A stretch of DNA of 64,000 nucleotides from Verrucomicrobiia bacterium (GTDB lineage Bacteria; Verrucomicrobiota; Verrucomicrobiia; Verrucomicrobiales; DEV007), in NCBI GenBank assembly GCA_030425385.1, contig JAUIAH010000023.1, forward strand, positions 60,182 through 124,181, written 5' to 3'. Position numbers and translations under genes: made by a program. The notes beneath the pieces were generated by a model. The model ran no database searches and was not told where the DNA came from. It was given only the letters and a program-made list of their open reading frames with translations. Below are positions 17,738-25,069 of the stretch, piece by piece (position 1 is the stretch's first letter; every line of letters begins with the position of its first letter).

Positions 17738-17892
17738 GGAAGAAGCGTACCATGGACCCGGCAATCTCCCACCTCTTTCTCAGTGGCGCTTCTGTTGCCG
17801 GTGAGAAGGGGGTGCGTCAACGATCATGGTTTTCAGATTATCTCCCTTCACCTCTTGTGACGATAGCTCGACCAGATGAGCACGATTCCCCT

Positions 17893-17970
17893 ATGCGAGT
17901 GAATCGAGCTCAGTTCCCGACCACCCGCTGGTCCTTGACCTTTCACTTGAAGGAAGGTGTTGGCGGATAA
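17893..17970 (+). pseudogene. Possible truncated N-terminus of an ECF sigma factor
   Basis: An ATG-initiated frame of 25 codons contains FPTTRWSLT, the opening motif of a common ECF sigma factor type in Planctomycetes and Verrucomicrobia. TAA at 17968-17970 ends it before any region 2 sequence, and I see no continuation in the other two frames. It may be a remnant of a deleted gene or chance similarity of a short peptide. There is no Shine-Dalgarno. Confidence 0.25.
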
Positions 17971-18047
17971 GGAGCGGTTCTTCTTCAATGTGTTTCGAAT
18001 GACCGACGGCTGAGGATCCTGCGAACGCTGTCCAAGAAATCGGCAAG

Positions 18048-18073
18048 AACTTCGGCACAACTTCGCCGAAGTT
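18048..18073 (+). promoter_or_regulatory. Overlapping inverted repeats just upstream of the FG-GAP gene start
   Basis: AACTTCGGC (18048-18056) pairs perfectly with GCCGAAGTT (18065-18073) across an 8-base loop. The loop arm also starts a second palindrome, AACTTCG-C-CGAAGTT (18059-18073). Two mutually exclusive hairpins are therefore possible, ending 15 bases before the ATG at 18089. It could be an operator for a dimeric repressor or an RNA hairpin affecting initiation. The sequence shows the symmetry only. Confidence 0.5.
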
Positions 18074-18088
18074 GCGTGACTCCACGGG

Positions 18089-21010
18089 ATGAGACTTCTT
18101 TCGCTTACTTTGTCGCTGGCCAGCGCTTGCTTGATGACCGTGCACGGACAGCTCTTTGAGTCCCCGATCACTGTGGGTATCCTCAATGGCGGCATCGAAG
18201 ACCTGGCCTGCGCCGATGTGAATCTCGACGGCGCCGTCGATGTGCTGGCCATGGGCGACGCGACCTCCCTGGCGGGTGCGCGGTTGTTTCTCAATGATGG
18301 TAGTGGCAACTTCACCGCGGAACCTGATCTCATTGAGGATTCGCTGACCGTGCCGGAATGTGTGTTCTTGAAAGATTTGGATGGCGACTGGTATCCAGAC
18401 GCGGTCTATCAAACGTCGACGGATGTGTTCGTGTCCATGAATCAGCGAGGCCGAGGCTTTGCAGAAGAAGTGAAGATCCTTGATGCCGATATCCGCATCG
18501 AGCACCTCACCATCGTCGATCTCGATTGCGATGGTGATCAAGACTTGGTCTATCTGCAAGGGCTGGTGGGGCCGGTGATGGTCGTCTACAATGAAGGCGA
18601 GGCAGGCTGGACTGCTCCAGTCCGTTTGTTGGACGACGACTATCGCGCCTTCGACGTGAGCGATCTGGATGGGGACGGGCATTGGGACATCGCTGCCGCA
18701 GAAGAATCGGACTCGGCCACGCGGCGTTTGGCGCTCTTCTTTGGCAACGGATCGACCCCGCAGACCGCTTCCTGGTCCACGGTCTTCGTCCCCTACGACA
18801 ACGCTTATGGCTTTGGGCAACAGGTCATGCTAGAGGACTTCACTGGCGATGGGTTTCCCGATGTGGCCATGAGCGAAGGATCATCCCTGGGGCGTACTGT
18901 GTTGTTTGAAGGAGGTGGTGCTAGTCGTGTATTTGCTAGTCCGCGCCCGATCGAGCGCATCGTCAAGAAGAGCTACGCGCGCGGAGACGTCACGGGTGAC
19001 GGTCTTCCAGACATCCTCACAGAAAGCCAATCAAGCGCCGCAGACCTCTTGGTCTATCATAACACGAATGGACATGAGATGGAAGTCTTCGAAACGATCG
19101 AGAACGGCAGCGGCTTGTCGGCGGGAACCGTGGGCACGCATGTGGCCGACTTCGATGGCGATGGCCATGTCGACGCGATCTATGCCCAGAAGAGCTTTGC
19201 GCCGGTGCGTTTCGCGAAAGGCACCGGGCAAGTGATTCCAGGTGATCACCAGGCAAAGCATGAGCATCCGGGCGTCCCCACCTTTCCGAATGCGAAGGTG
19301 CCCCAGGCCATCCGCGCCAAAGCGACCGCTCCCCAAGAGGTGGTGTTCTTTGCAGGCACCGGAGTCTACACCGCAAAGGTAGGCAGTGGCGGCTTCGACG
19401 CGCCTGTGTTGAAATACACCGCCCCGAGAACCATCATTGCCATGGACACCGGGAATCTCGACGCCGATGCGGCCGACGAGATTGTCATCGCCTTGGGCAA
19501 ACAACTGTTTGGAAATCCCGAGTACATCGTCTTGGACCGTACGGTCACTGGCGCTCTTGCCGCTGGAAACACGGGCACCTTGGGCGGTGTCGCCACCTTG
19601 CTTGATCTCTCGGACATCAATGAAGATGGCGCGCTCGACCTCATCGCGATCTGTCAGGGTGACAAGACCGTTCGACTCTTTCATGGCGATGGTCTCGGCG
19701 ACTTCGGTACTTTGGATTCTTCGGTCACCCTGTCCCACACACCGGGTGGAGAGAAGGCCGTGGTAGTCGATTACGATGGCGATGGCAACCTCGACATTCT
19801 CACCGATGAAGATAGCAATTCCGTATTTAAGACAATCCTCCTAATCCGCTCGAACGGAACCAGTTTGATCGACGCCGAACGGCTGAATCTTGCTTCCTAC
19901 AATGCGTCACCCGCTGCCTCGGCACATCCGAGTGATTCCTTTGATGCACCATTGCCCGCGCTAGGCGACTACGACAACGATGGTGATTTGGATAGGGTGA
20001 CCTTCAGCACGCAATCCGTTCCCAATCTTCTCTATTGCGAAAACATCACGCCACCCGCACCGGGAATCACGGTGACCTACGGACCCATGGCAACACTGTC
20101 AGACACAACTGCCCAAGTCTTGGGCAGCCTCACACTGAGTCAGGTAGCTGGCGATGGCGCACCGATTCGATTGCAATCCATTGCCTTGCGCTTTCGCCAC
20201 GTCTTCTTCACCGAGATGAGCTCGTGCGCCGTGGACGCGATTCTGGCGAGCCTGACGATGATTCGCGATCTGGACAACAATGGTAGCGTGAGTGCTGGCG
20301 ATGTGGCCATTCCTGTGCGCTTGGCCGGTCGTTCTCCAGGCGATCTCTTCATCTTCAATCTCAACGCCTCTATCACAGATGCCCTGACGTTATCACCAGG
20401 AGAAACGCAAACCTTTCTCATTATGGGGGAGGCTCGCAGCGACGCGCACACGCTCTCGCGGCACGGTGCCTTTCGATTCAGTGTGGACGCCGCGCGCTTT
20501 GTCATCGAGGACAGTGGTTTCGACCCAAATCCGTTGTTAGGCGCCGTCCCCTCTGGAGCCTCCGCTGGACAGGTCTTCCACCTGGACGGTCCCTCCACCT
20601 ATCACGCCTTTCAATTCAACGGCTTTGGCACCTACGATCAAGTGCCTCCGCTCGGAACGCTTGGCGACATTGACGGTGATGGCATGACCAATCTCTATGA
20701 ATACTTGGCTGGCACCGAGATGAACGAAGCGGATCCCGATCCGGTAACCTCCACAGGAGAGCCGGAGCTCATCTTGCAATATTCAGAACGCGTGGGACTG
20801 GCCTTCGGCGACGGCTTCACACCAGAATGGTCGCCCGATCTGCTGAACTGGTATGAAAGTGGCGATGGCCCTCCCGGCGATTCACGGACCATCACCATCA
20901 CACTCTTGCCTCCAGAAGCCGCCCCCGCCGGGCGTGTTCTCAAACGCGCTCAACTGGAGACTGGCGGGACCAAGGGATTCCTGCAAGTACGCGGCGTCCT
21001 AGCAGATTAA
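18089..21010 (+). CDS. Large secreted VCBS/FG-GAP repeat protein
   Basis: A 973-residue protein with a signal peptide (MRLLSLTLSLASACLMTVHG). At least eight calcium-binding-like FG-GAP/VCBS repeats are spread over residues about 30-640, recognisable as D(V/L)(N/D)xDGxxD(V/I/L): DVNLDGAVDVL, DLDGDGHWDIA, DFTGDGFPDVA, DVTGDGLPDIL, DFDGDGHVDAI, DINEDGALDLI, DYDGDGNLDIL and DYDNDGDLDRV. Such repeats fold into beta-propellers on cell-surface or secreted proteins. The C-terminal region has DIDGDGMTNLYEYLAGTEMNEADPDP, a thrombospondin-type-3-like or dockerin-like calcium segment common in Verrucomicrobiota. No catalytic domain is visible. It stands alone, with a hairpin-rich leader upstream. Confidence 0.87.
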   Translation: MRLLSLTLSLASACLMTVHGQLFESPITVGILNGGIEDLACADVNLDGAVDVLAMGDATSLAGARLFLNDGSGNFTAEPDLIEDSLTVPECVFLKDLDGDWYPDAVYQTSTDVFVSMNQRGRGFAEEVKILDADIRIEHLTIVDLDCDGDQDLVYLQGLVGPVMVVYNEGEAGWTAPVRLLDDDYRAFDVSDLDGDGHWDIAAAEESDSATRRLALFFGNGSTPQTASWSTVFVPYDNAYGFGQQVMLEDFTGDGFPDVAMSEGSSLGRTVLFEGGGASRVFASPRPIERIVKKSYARGDVTGDGLPDILTESQSSAADLLVYHNTNGHEMEVFETIENGSGLSAGTVGTHVADFDGDGHVDAIYAQKSFAPVRFAKGTGQVIPGDHQAKHEHPGVPTFPNAKVPQAIRAKATAPQEVVFFAGTGVYTAKVGSGGFDAPVLKYTAPRTIIAMDTGNLDADAADEIVIALGKQLFGNPEYIVLDRTVTGALAAGNTGTLGGVATLLDLSDINEDGALDLIAICQGDKTVRLFHGDGLGDFGTLDSSVTLSHTPGGEKAVVVDYDGDGNLDILTDEDSNSVFKTILLIRSNGTSLIDAERLNLASYNASPAASAHPSDSFDAPLPALGDYDNDGDLDRVTFSTQSVPNLLYCENITPPAPGITVTYGPMATLSDTTAQVLGSLTLSQVAGDGAPIRLQSIALRFRHVFFTEMSSCAVDAILASLTMIRDLDNNGSVSAGDVAIPVRLAGRSPGDLFIFNLNASITDALTLSPGETQTFLIMGEARSDAHTLSRHGAFRFSVDAARFVIEDSGFDPNPLLGAVPSGASAGQVFHLDGPSTYHAFQFNGFGTYDQVPPLGTLGDIDGDGMTNLYEYLAGTEMNEADPDPVTSTGEPELILQYSERVGLAFGDGFTPEWSPDLLNWYESGDGPPGDSRTITITLLPPEAAPAGRVLKRAQLETGGTKGFLQVRGVLAD

Positions 21011-21333
21011 TCAATCTAATAGCTTCTAACAGGAGCAGTCGCGAATGCATGCGAGGAAGTCTGATGCGATCTGTCATCGGTGGTGTTTCGACCAGCATGC
21101 GGACTATTTGTGGATACCTCCAAGGAATCGCCTATGGTATCATGTTAGCCGCCTCCTCTGAGGTCGGGGAGATTTGGGACACGCGCAGTGATACGTGGTG
21201 GCAACGGACGCCTTAGGCGGGTCTTGCCGGGTCACCCCGTTGATTCCGGGGATCATCAATGCTCCCATGAGCATTCCTCATGAAAGGAAGAATCGACTAA
21301 CGGGCTTGTCCGGCTACCATCATCGTTCTGTTG
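21011..21333. other. Intergenic region, no convincing gene
   Basis: 323 bases between two + strand genes. A 50-codon ATG frame (21064-21216) exists but has no family resemblance and no Shine-Dalgarno, so I do not call it. The region contains two short inverted repeats: CCCCG/CGGGG around 21236-21252, and the perfect AATGCTC/GAGCATT at 21259-21276. Neither is followed by a T-run. Confidence 0.4.
21259..21276 (+). terminator. Short perfect hairpin in the leader of the HAD gene
   Basis: AATGCTC (21259-21265) and GAGCATT (21270-21276) form a perfect 7-bp stem with a CCAT loop. It lies 57 bases before the HAD hydrolase start and 248 bases after the preceding stop. No T-tract follows, so it could be a weak terminator or a leader hairpin. 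Confidence 0.3.
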
Positions 21334-22044
21334 ATGACTGACATGCTCGCCATCTTTGATATCGACGGCACCGTTTGCGATACTCAGGAAGTCGAAGGTA
21401 GATGTTATGCTCAAGCTTTTGAGGAAGTTTGTGGCATTTCCCTCGAAACCTTGGATTGGACTTTGTACCCTGAGCCGACGAGTAGCGGAATCGTGCGGTC
21501 GATTCTGGGTGATGATTCGGAACTGGCGACGAAAGAGCCTGCTTTCAGAGATCGGTTTGTCGCTCTGTTGGCTGAAGAGCAACCGAAGTTTCCCGGTGAT
21601 TTTATCCCCATCGATGGTGCGGTAGAGTTTATTGCCAAATTGTCCGCTGAGAAGGGGATCACGGTGGCCTTTGCGACCGGTGGGTTCGATACCGAAGCAG
21701 CATTCAAGTTGAAATGCTGTGAGATCGACATTGCCGAGTATCCTCACGCTACTTCCAGTGACACTCCACGGAGAAGAGACATCATTCCATTGTCGGCGAA
21801 GAGATCCGGAATCGACCTTTCATCGGCAGTCTACTTTGGAGATGCCCCGTGGGATGTGGAGGTGTCTGGTATTCTTGATCTTCCTATGATCGGAATCGGG
21901 CGTCGGATCGAAGACCTTCGAAAACGGGGACTCCGCAAGGTATTCCGAGACTTCACACAACCTGACGCCCTGTTCGAGGCGCTCTGTGCCATCAACCAGG
22001 AAAGACAATCTATGCCTAAACGGATCTCACGCGTGGAACGCTGA
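21334..22044 (+). CDS. HAD-superfamily hydrolase (phosphoglycolate-phosphatase-like)
   Basis: A cytosolic phosphatase-type HAD protein of 236 residues. Motif I is FDIDGT (Asp9 nucleophile, Asp11), a cap domain follows (residues about 18-85), motif II is in FATGG (Thr after FA), and motif IV is YFGDAPWDVE. This is a subclass I layout as in phosphoglycolate phosphatases and beta-phosphoglucomutases. The WDVE replaces the usual D..D/E spacing but keeps an acidic residue. The start is ATG 21334; an in-frame TTG sits directly before it. It is convergent with the glycosidase-like gene at 22057. The substrate cannot be inferred. Confidence 0.83.
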   Translation: MTDMLAIFDIDGTVCDTQEVEGRCYAQAFEEVCGISLETLDWTLYPEPTSSGIVRSILGDDSELATKEPAFRDRFVALLAEEQPKFPGDFIPIDGAVEFIAKLSAEKGITVAFATGGFDTEAAFKLKCCEIDIAEYPHATSSDTPRRRDIIPLSAKRSGIDLSSAVYFGDAPWDVEVSGILDLPMIGIGRRIEDLRKRGLRKVFRDFTQPDALFEALCAINQERQSMPKRISRVER

Positions 22045-22056
22045 TGGTCACTATCG

Positions 22057-23637
22057 TTAAGGCTCTTGGGGAAGACGTCCTGACAGCCTCGTCATGGTGT
22101 TGCTGCGTGCGATGGACTGGCCATCGATGAGGATCTGCAAGCCGCTGCCACGCTCATAACGCTTTCCGTCTTTGTCCCAAAGAATGGTCAGGGTGTGTCC
22201 ATGATAGGGCACGTGATCAAGGCAGAACCAATCCCAGGTGTCCATGGGAACCAAGGGTTGAACGGTGACCAGGTCCTGTGCGCTTGGTCGTAGCCCCATC
22301 AGGCCTGTGATGAGCGAGTCGGCGAAGGTCGAGTGATTGTAGAACGCACTACGTTCACCGCGATTGATCCATTGGCCCGTGACCTCGTCTTGATACTCGC
22401 CAATGAAGGGCTTGCCATCGGCATACTGCGATTTCACATAAGTGCGGAGCACGTGGAAATAGTCCTCCTCGTTCACGACGTCTTGAGGGTAATCGATGAT
22501 CACATTGGCCAGGGCGTCTAACGTTTGTGTCGTGGCGAAAGGCCACAATGCCCCGTCCCATTCGCAGGTGCCGATGCCGCTGGAGCGGAACTTCGGATGA
22601 CGTCGTTCCGCCGTGGTCACACCGAAGGGCGCGTTAAACCCGTCCTCATCCATCAATTGCTTCCAAGCCACTTCGTACCCTTGGTCCATCGGAGGCAGGT
22701 GAAAGCGCCAGGGAATGAATCCGATGGCTTCGCGAACATCGGCGTGGCCGTTCTCTGGATGCCGCACGGTGTAGAATTCAAGATCGGGATGCCACAGATG
22801 GTCGTGCGCGAGCGTGCGCAGAGTCTCTGCCTTCTCACCAAACTGTTGCGCAATCTGCGGCTTGCCGGCGAGCAAGGCCATCTCACGCAGGGCGCGAGCG
22901 TTCGCCATCATGTAAGTGTTGATCGTAGGTCGTGCCTGCTCGACGCGTCGAGCACCGCTGATGGATTCCTCCATCCCATCGCGCACATCAAATTGCCAGA
23001 AAAGCCCATTCGGCCACTGCTGCTGCTTTTCCCAAGCGGCGTAATCGGCGATCAGATCGTCGAGAATGTCTAACAAGAACGCTCGATCCTTTGTTACCTG
23101 ATAACGCTCCCAAGCCGCCGCAGCCAGCCAACTACTGAAGCGTCGAAACTTCGGCGCGGGTTCACCATCGGAACCGCGTAGCCAGTAGCGGATGTAGTCA
23201 TCAATGGGTGCGCGATCTTTCAACCAACGCCCCTCGGAAACATGATGGCCGAGGGCGCAACTGATGGTGTTGTAGTCGCCTGCATGCCCCACGTCGGTGA
23301 GAAACTCTGTGAAGACCATTCCTTTGGGGGTCTTCTTGAGGTGTTTGCGAAAAGACCACCAACGGAAGTAGTAGATCTCTTCAACCGCTTTGTCAGGGCA
23401 TTCAAAGAAAGGGATATTCTGTGAGAGCCAATCCCAGGCTTGGGCATTGGGGATCAAATTGACCACCGTCTCTTCGGTCATCGTGTTGAAATGATCGATG
23501 TGGTGTTTGAAAGCGGCCTTCGTGAGGACATCCGCGTCTCCTGCACCACGAGACCATGTCATCATTCCTAGCGAGCCCAGGCCGATGAGGACGATGGCTA
23601 AGAGCTTCCGGTGACACTGACAATGGGCGATGACCAT
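22057..23637 (-). CDS. Secreted (alpha/alpha)6-barrel glycoside-hydrolase-like protein (MGH1/GH63-like)
   Basis: A 526-residue protein with an N-terminal hydrophobic export signal (LLAIVLIGLGSLGMM). The body looks like a six-hairpin glycosidase of the MGH1-like/GH63/GH37 clan. Supporting elements are YYFRWWSFRKHLK, GLFWQFDVRDGMEESISG with a candidate acidic catalytic residue, INTYMMANARALREMA, and CEWDGALWPFATTQTLDAL, which matches the W.G..W...T motif of the clan. The C-terminal segment is a beta-sandwich (TLTILWDKDGKRYERG). It likely removes sugar residues from a polysaccharide in the periplasm. It is divergent from a DUF1080 gene. The exact GH family is uncertain. Confidence 0.72.
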   Translation of the reverse strand: MVIAHCQCHRKLLAIVLIGLGSLGMMTWSRGAGDADVLTKAAFKHHIDHFNTMTEETVVNLIPNAQAWDWLSQNIPFFECPDKAVEEIYYFRWWSFRKHLKKTPKGMVFTEFLTDVGHAGDYNTISCALGHHVSEGRWLKDRAPIDDYIRYWLRGSDGEPAPKFRRFSSWLAAAAWERYQVTKDRAFLLDILDDLIADYAAWEKQQQWPNGLFWQFDVRDGMEESISGARRVEQARPTINTYMMANARALREMALLAGKPQIAQQFGEKAETLRTLAHDHLWHPDLEFYTVRHPENGHADVREAIGFIPWRFHLPPMDQGYEVAWKQLMDEDGFNAPFGVTTAERRHPKFRSSGIGTCEWDGALWPFATTQTLDALANVIIDYPQDVVNEEDYFHVLRTYVKSQYADGKPFIGEYQDEVTGQWINRGERSAFYNHSTFADSLITGLMGLRPSAQDLVTVQPLVPMDTWDWFCLDHVPYHGHTLTILWDKDGKRYERGSGLQILIDGQSIARSNTMTRLSGRLPQEP

Positions 23638-23905
23638 GACAGCTTGATAGCCACTGAGCGGGAACTGTCCAGCATTACCGCCGCCTTAGAAAGGACCTCT
23701 CGCACCCGCGGACTTCCTATCAGAATGCGATCAGTCCAGTCCGCTCCCCGGTGGCCGAGCACTGAGGCCCCTTGCCGCTGAATAGCTTGAAGAGAGAGCC
23801 CGGTTGCAATGCCATTCCAATCATGGTTTCCTGGCCTCAAGATGACAGCGTGAATGTCGTCACTCCTTCGAACACCGTCCTAACCACCGCGCATCCATCC
23901 ATCCT

Positions 23906-24670
23906 ATGAAATTCCCGCACCTCACCTCTCTCACCGCCGCCGTTTGTTTCCTGGGTGGTCTTCCAGTTGGAGCCGGAACCCTTGATCCGAGTCAACATGA
24001 GTGGCACGCGAAGTATCAGAAGCAGAAGAATGCGCCGGAGCCAGAGGAGATGCTGCTGAACGAAGATCAAGAGCCCGATTTGCAAGAGGGCTCCTTCGTC
24101 GATCTCTTTAATGGGAAGGATTTGTCGGGCTGGAAGCCGAAAGGTGGCAATGCCAGGTTCGAGGTGAAGGATGGCGTGATTGTGGGCACCGTGGTTCCGG
24201 ATACCCCTAGCACTTATTTGAGCACAGAGAAGACGGATTATGCGGACTTCGTCTTCACGTGTGAGATCAAGTGGGAAGTGAATCTCAACTCTGGGGTGAT
24301 GTTTCGTGCCTCCTCAAGGATGAAAGGAGAGCATGAGGAAGTCTATGGACCGCAGGCGGAAATGGAAGGGATCGAAGGCGATCGCGGTTGGTCAGGAGGC
24401 GTGTACGGGCAATCGTGCGGGGGCTATTTCTATCCGCTCTGGTTGGAGGAACATCAGAAGGTGCGCCAAGCAATCAACCCAGAAGGATGGAACCGATTGA
24501 CCATCCAAACCAAAGGCAACGTGGTCAAGACATGGGTCAATGGCATCCCGGCCGCTCATTGGATCGATGACGGAACCTATTCGAAAGGATTCTTTGGTCT
24601 CCAAGTGCACAAAGCAAAGGAAGGCAAGGTGCTGTTCCGAAATATCCGGGTGAAGGAGCTTGGGAAGTAG
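23906..24670 (+). CDS. Secreted DUF1080 (3-keto-disaccharide hydrolase) domain protein
   Basis: A 254-residue protein with a signal peptide (residues 1-24, cleavage near GAGT). The mature part is a DUF1080 concanavalin-like sandwich: FVDLFNGKDLSGWKPKGG, FEVKDGVIVGTV, YADFVFTCEIKWEVNLNSGVMFR, WNRLTIQTKGNVVKTWVNG and GFFGLQVHKAKEGKVLFRNIRVKEL. This family is expanded in Verrucomicrobiota and Planctomycetes and is annotated as 3-keto-disaccharide hydrolase or glycan-binding. The Cys-containing YGQSCGGYF loop may be its substrate-side loop. It is divergent from the glycosidase-like protein, so both may act on the same glycan. Confidence 0.9.
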   Translation: MKFPHLTSLTAAVCFLGGLPVGAGTLDPSQHEWHAKYQKQKNAPEPEEMLLNEDQEPDLQEGSFVDLFNGKDLSGWKPKGGNARFEVKDGVIVGTVVPDTPSTYLSTEKTDYADFVFTCEIKWEVNLNSGVMFRASSRMKGEHEEVYGPQAEMEGIEGDRGWSGGVYGQSCGGYFYPLWLEEHQKVRQAINPEGWNRLTIQTKGNVVKTWVNGIPAAHWIDDGTYSKGFFGLQVHKAKEGKVLFRNIRVKELGK

Positions 24671-25069
24671 CGTGGCAGGATTTCAGTTTGAGGCATCTAG
24701 CCGAAACGAGACTGGGTAGTGGCTGTTCTTTCCTGGCCAGAACCTTCTCTTATCCAGAATGAGGCTCGCAGGGAGGCTTCCTCTCTGGATCCAGAGGCCA
24801 GTCGTGCTTGAGTTAGGGCTGATGCACGCGTCGACGGATGTAGCGTGCGACATCGTCCATCGGCGTGGTGCTTTTGTAAGTGACTTGTTTGATCCCATCA
24901 GGCTGTGCGAGCTCGTTCGTTTCAGTAGTCGTCACTGCGGAGTTGCGAAATAAGGTTTGTATGGAGTCTTGGGGTTTGCTTCATACTGTGGGTGCGACGC
25001 GGCGCCTGGTGAGGTGCCAGGCGTCGCGTTGATCTAACTGACTCCGAAATGCTTCTTCCATCTTTGCAA
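24671..25069. other. Intergenic region with one possible short ORF and a 14-bp palindrome
   Basis: 399 bases between two + strand genes. The minus strand holds a 40-codon frame (24813-24935), listed separately. A perfect palindrome CTCTGGATCCAGAG lies at 24783-24796, 17 bases beyond that frame's stop. Just before 25049 there is a CG-rich direct/inverted repeat (GGCGCCTGG...CCAGGCG). Other frames look random. Confidence 0.4.
24813..24935 (-). CDS. Possible 40-residue protein, unknown
   Basis: A GTG-initiated frame gives a 40-residue product rich in Thr and Asp at its start and ending ARYIRRRVHQP. The composition is protein-like (DGIKQVTYKSTTPMDD) and differs from the low-quality overlapping frames, but there is no Shine-Dalgarno and I recognise no family. 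It could equally be the tail of a decayed gene, since the frame is closed by TGA about 60 bases upstream. The palindrome at 24783-24796 just downstream could be its terminator. Confidence 0.25.
   Translation of the reverse strand: MTTTETNELAQPDGIKQVTYKSTTPMDDVARYIRRRVHQP

Larger units (their letters stand above)
17738..18088. other. Intergenic region with a possible sigma-factor remnant and a start-proximal hairpin
   Basis: The 351 bases between two divergent genes hold no complete gene. A 25-codon open frame at 17893-17970 (+) encodes MRVNRAQFPTTRWSLTFHLKEGV plus two glycines. The FPTTRWSL block resembles the extreme N-terminus of many planctomycete and verrucomicrobial ECF sigma factors, so it may be a decayed copy. 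A pair of overlapping inverted repeats at 18048-18073 is listed separately. Both divergent promoters should be here, but I cannot place -10/-35 boxes with confidence. Confidence 0.5.

Noticed and set aside
17891..18820. Long minus-strand frame (309 codons) under the FG-GAP gene
   Set aside because: It lies mostly antisense to strong FG-GAP repeats with a signal peptide; the antisense of GAT/GGC-rich repeats often stays open. No family resemblance.
23638..23905. Minus-strand frame containing PGNHDWNGI, reminiscent of a metallophosphoesterase motif
   Set aside because: Only one motif-like stretch, no plausible start codon, and a stop lies just upstream; too weak to call, even as a pseudogene.
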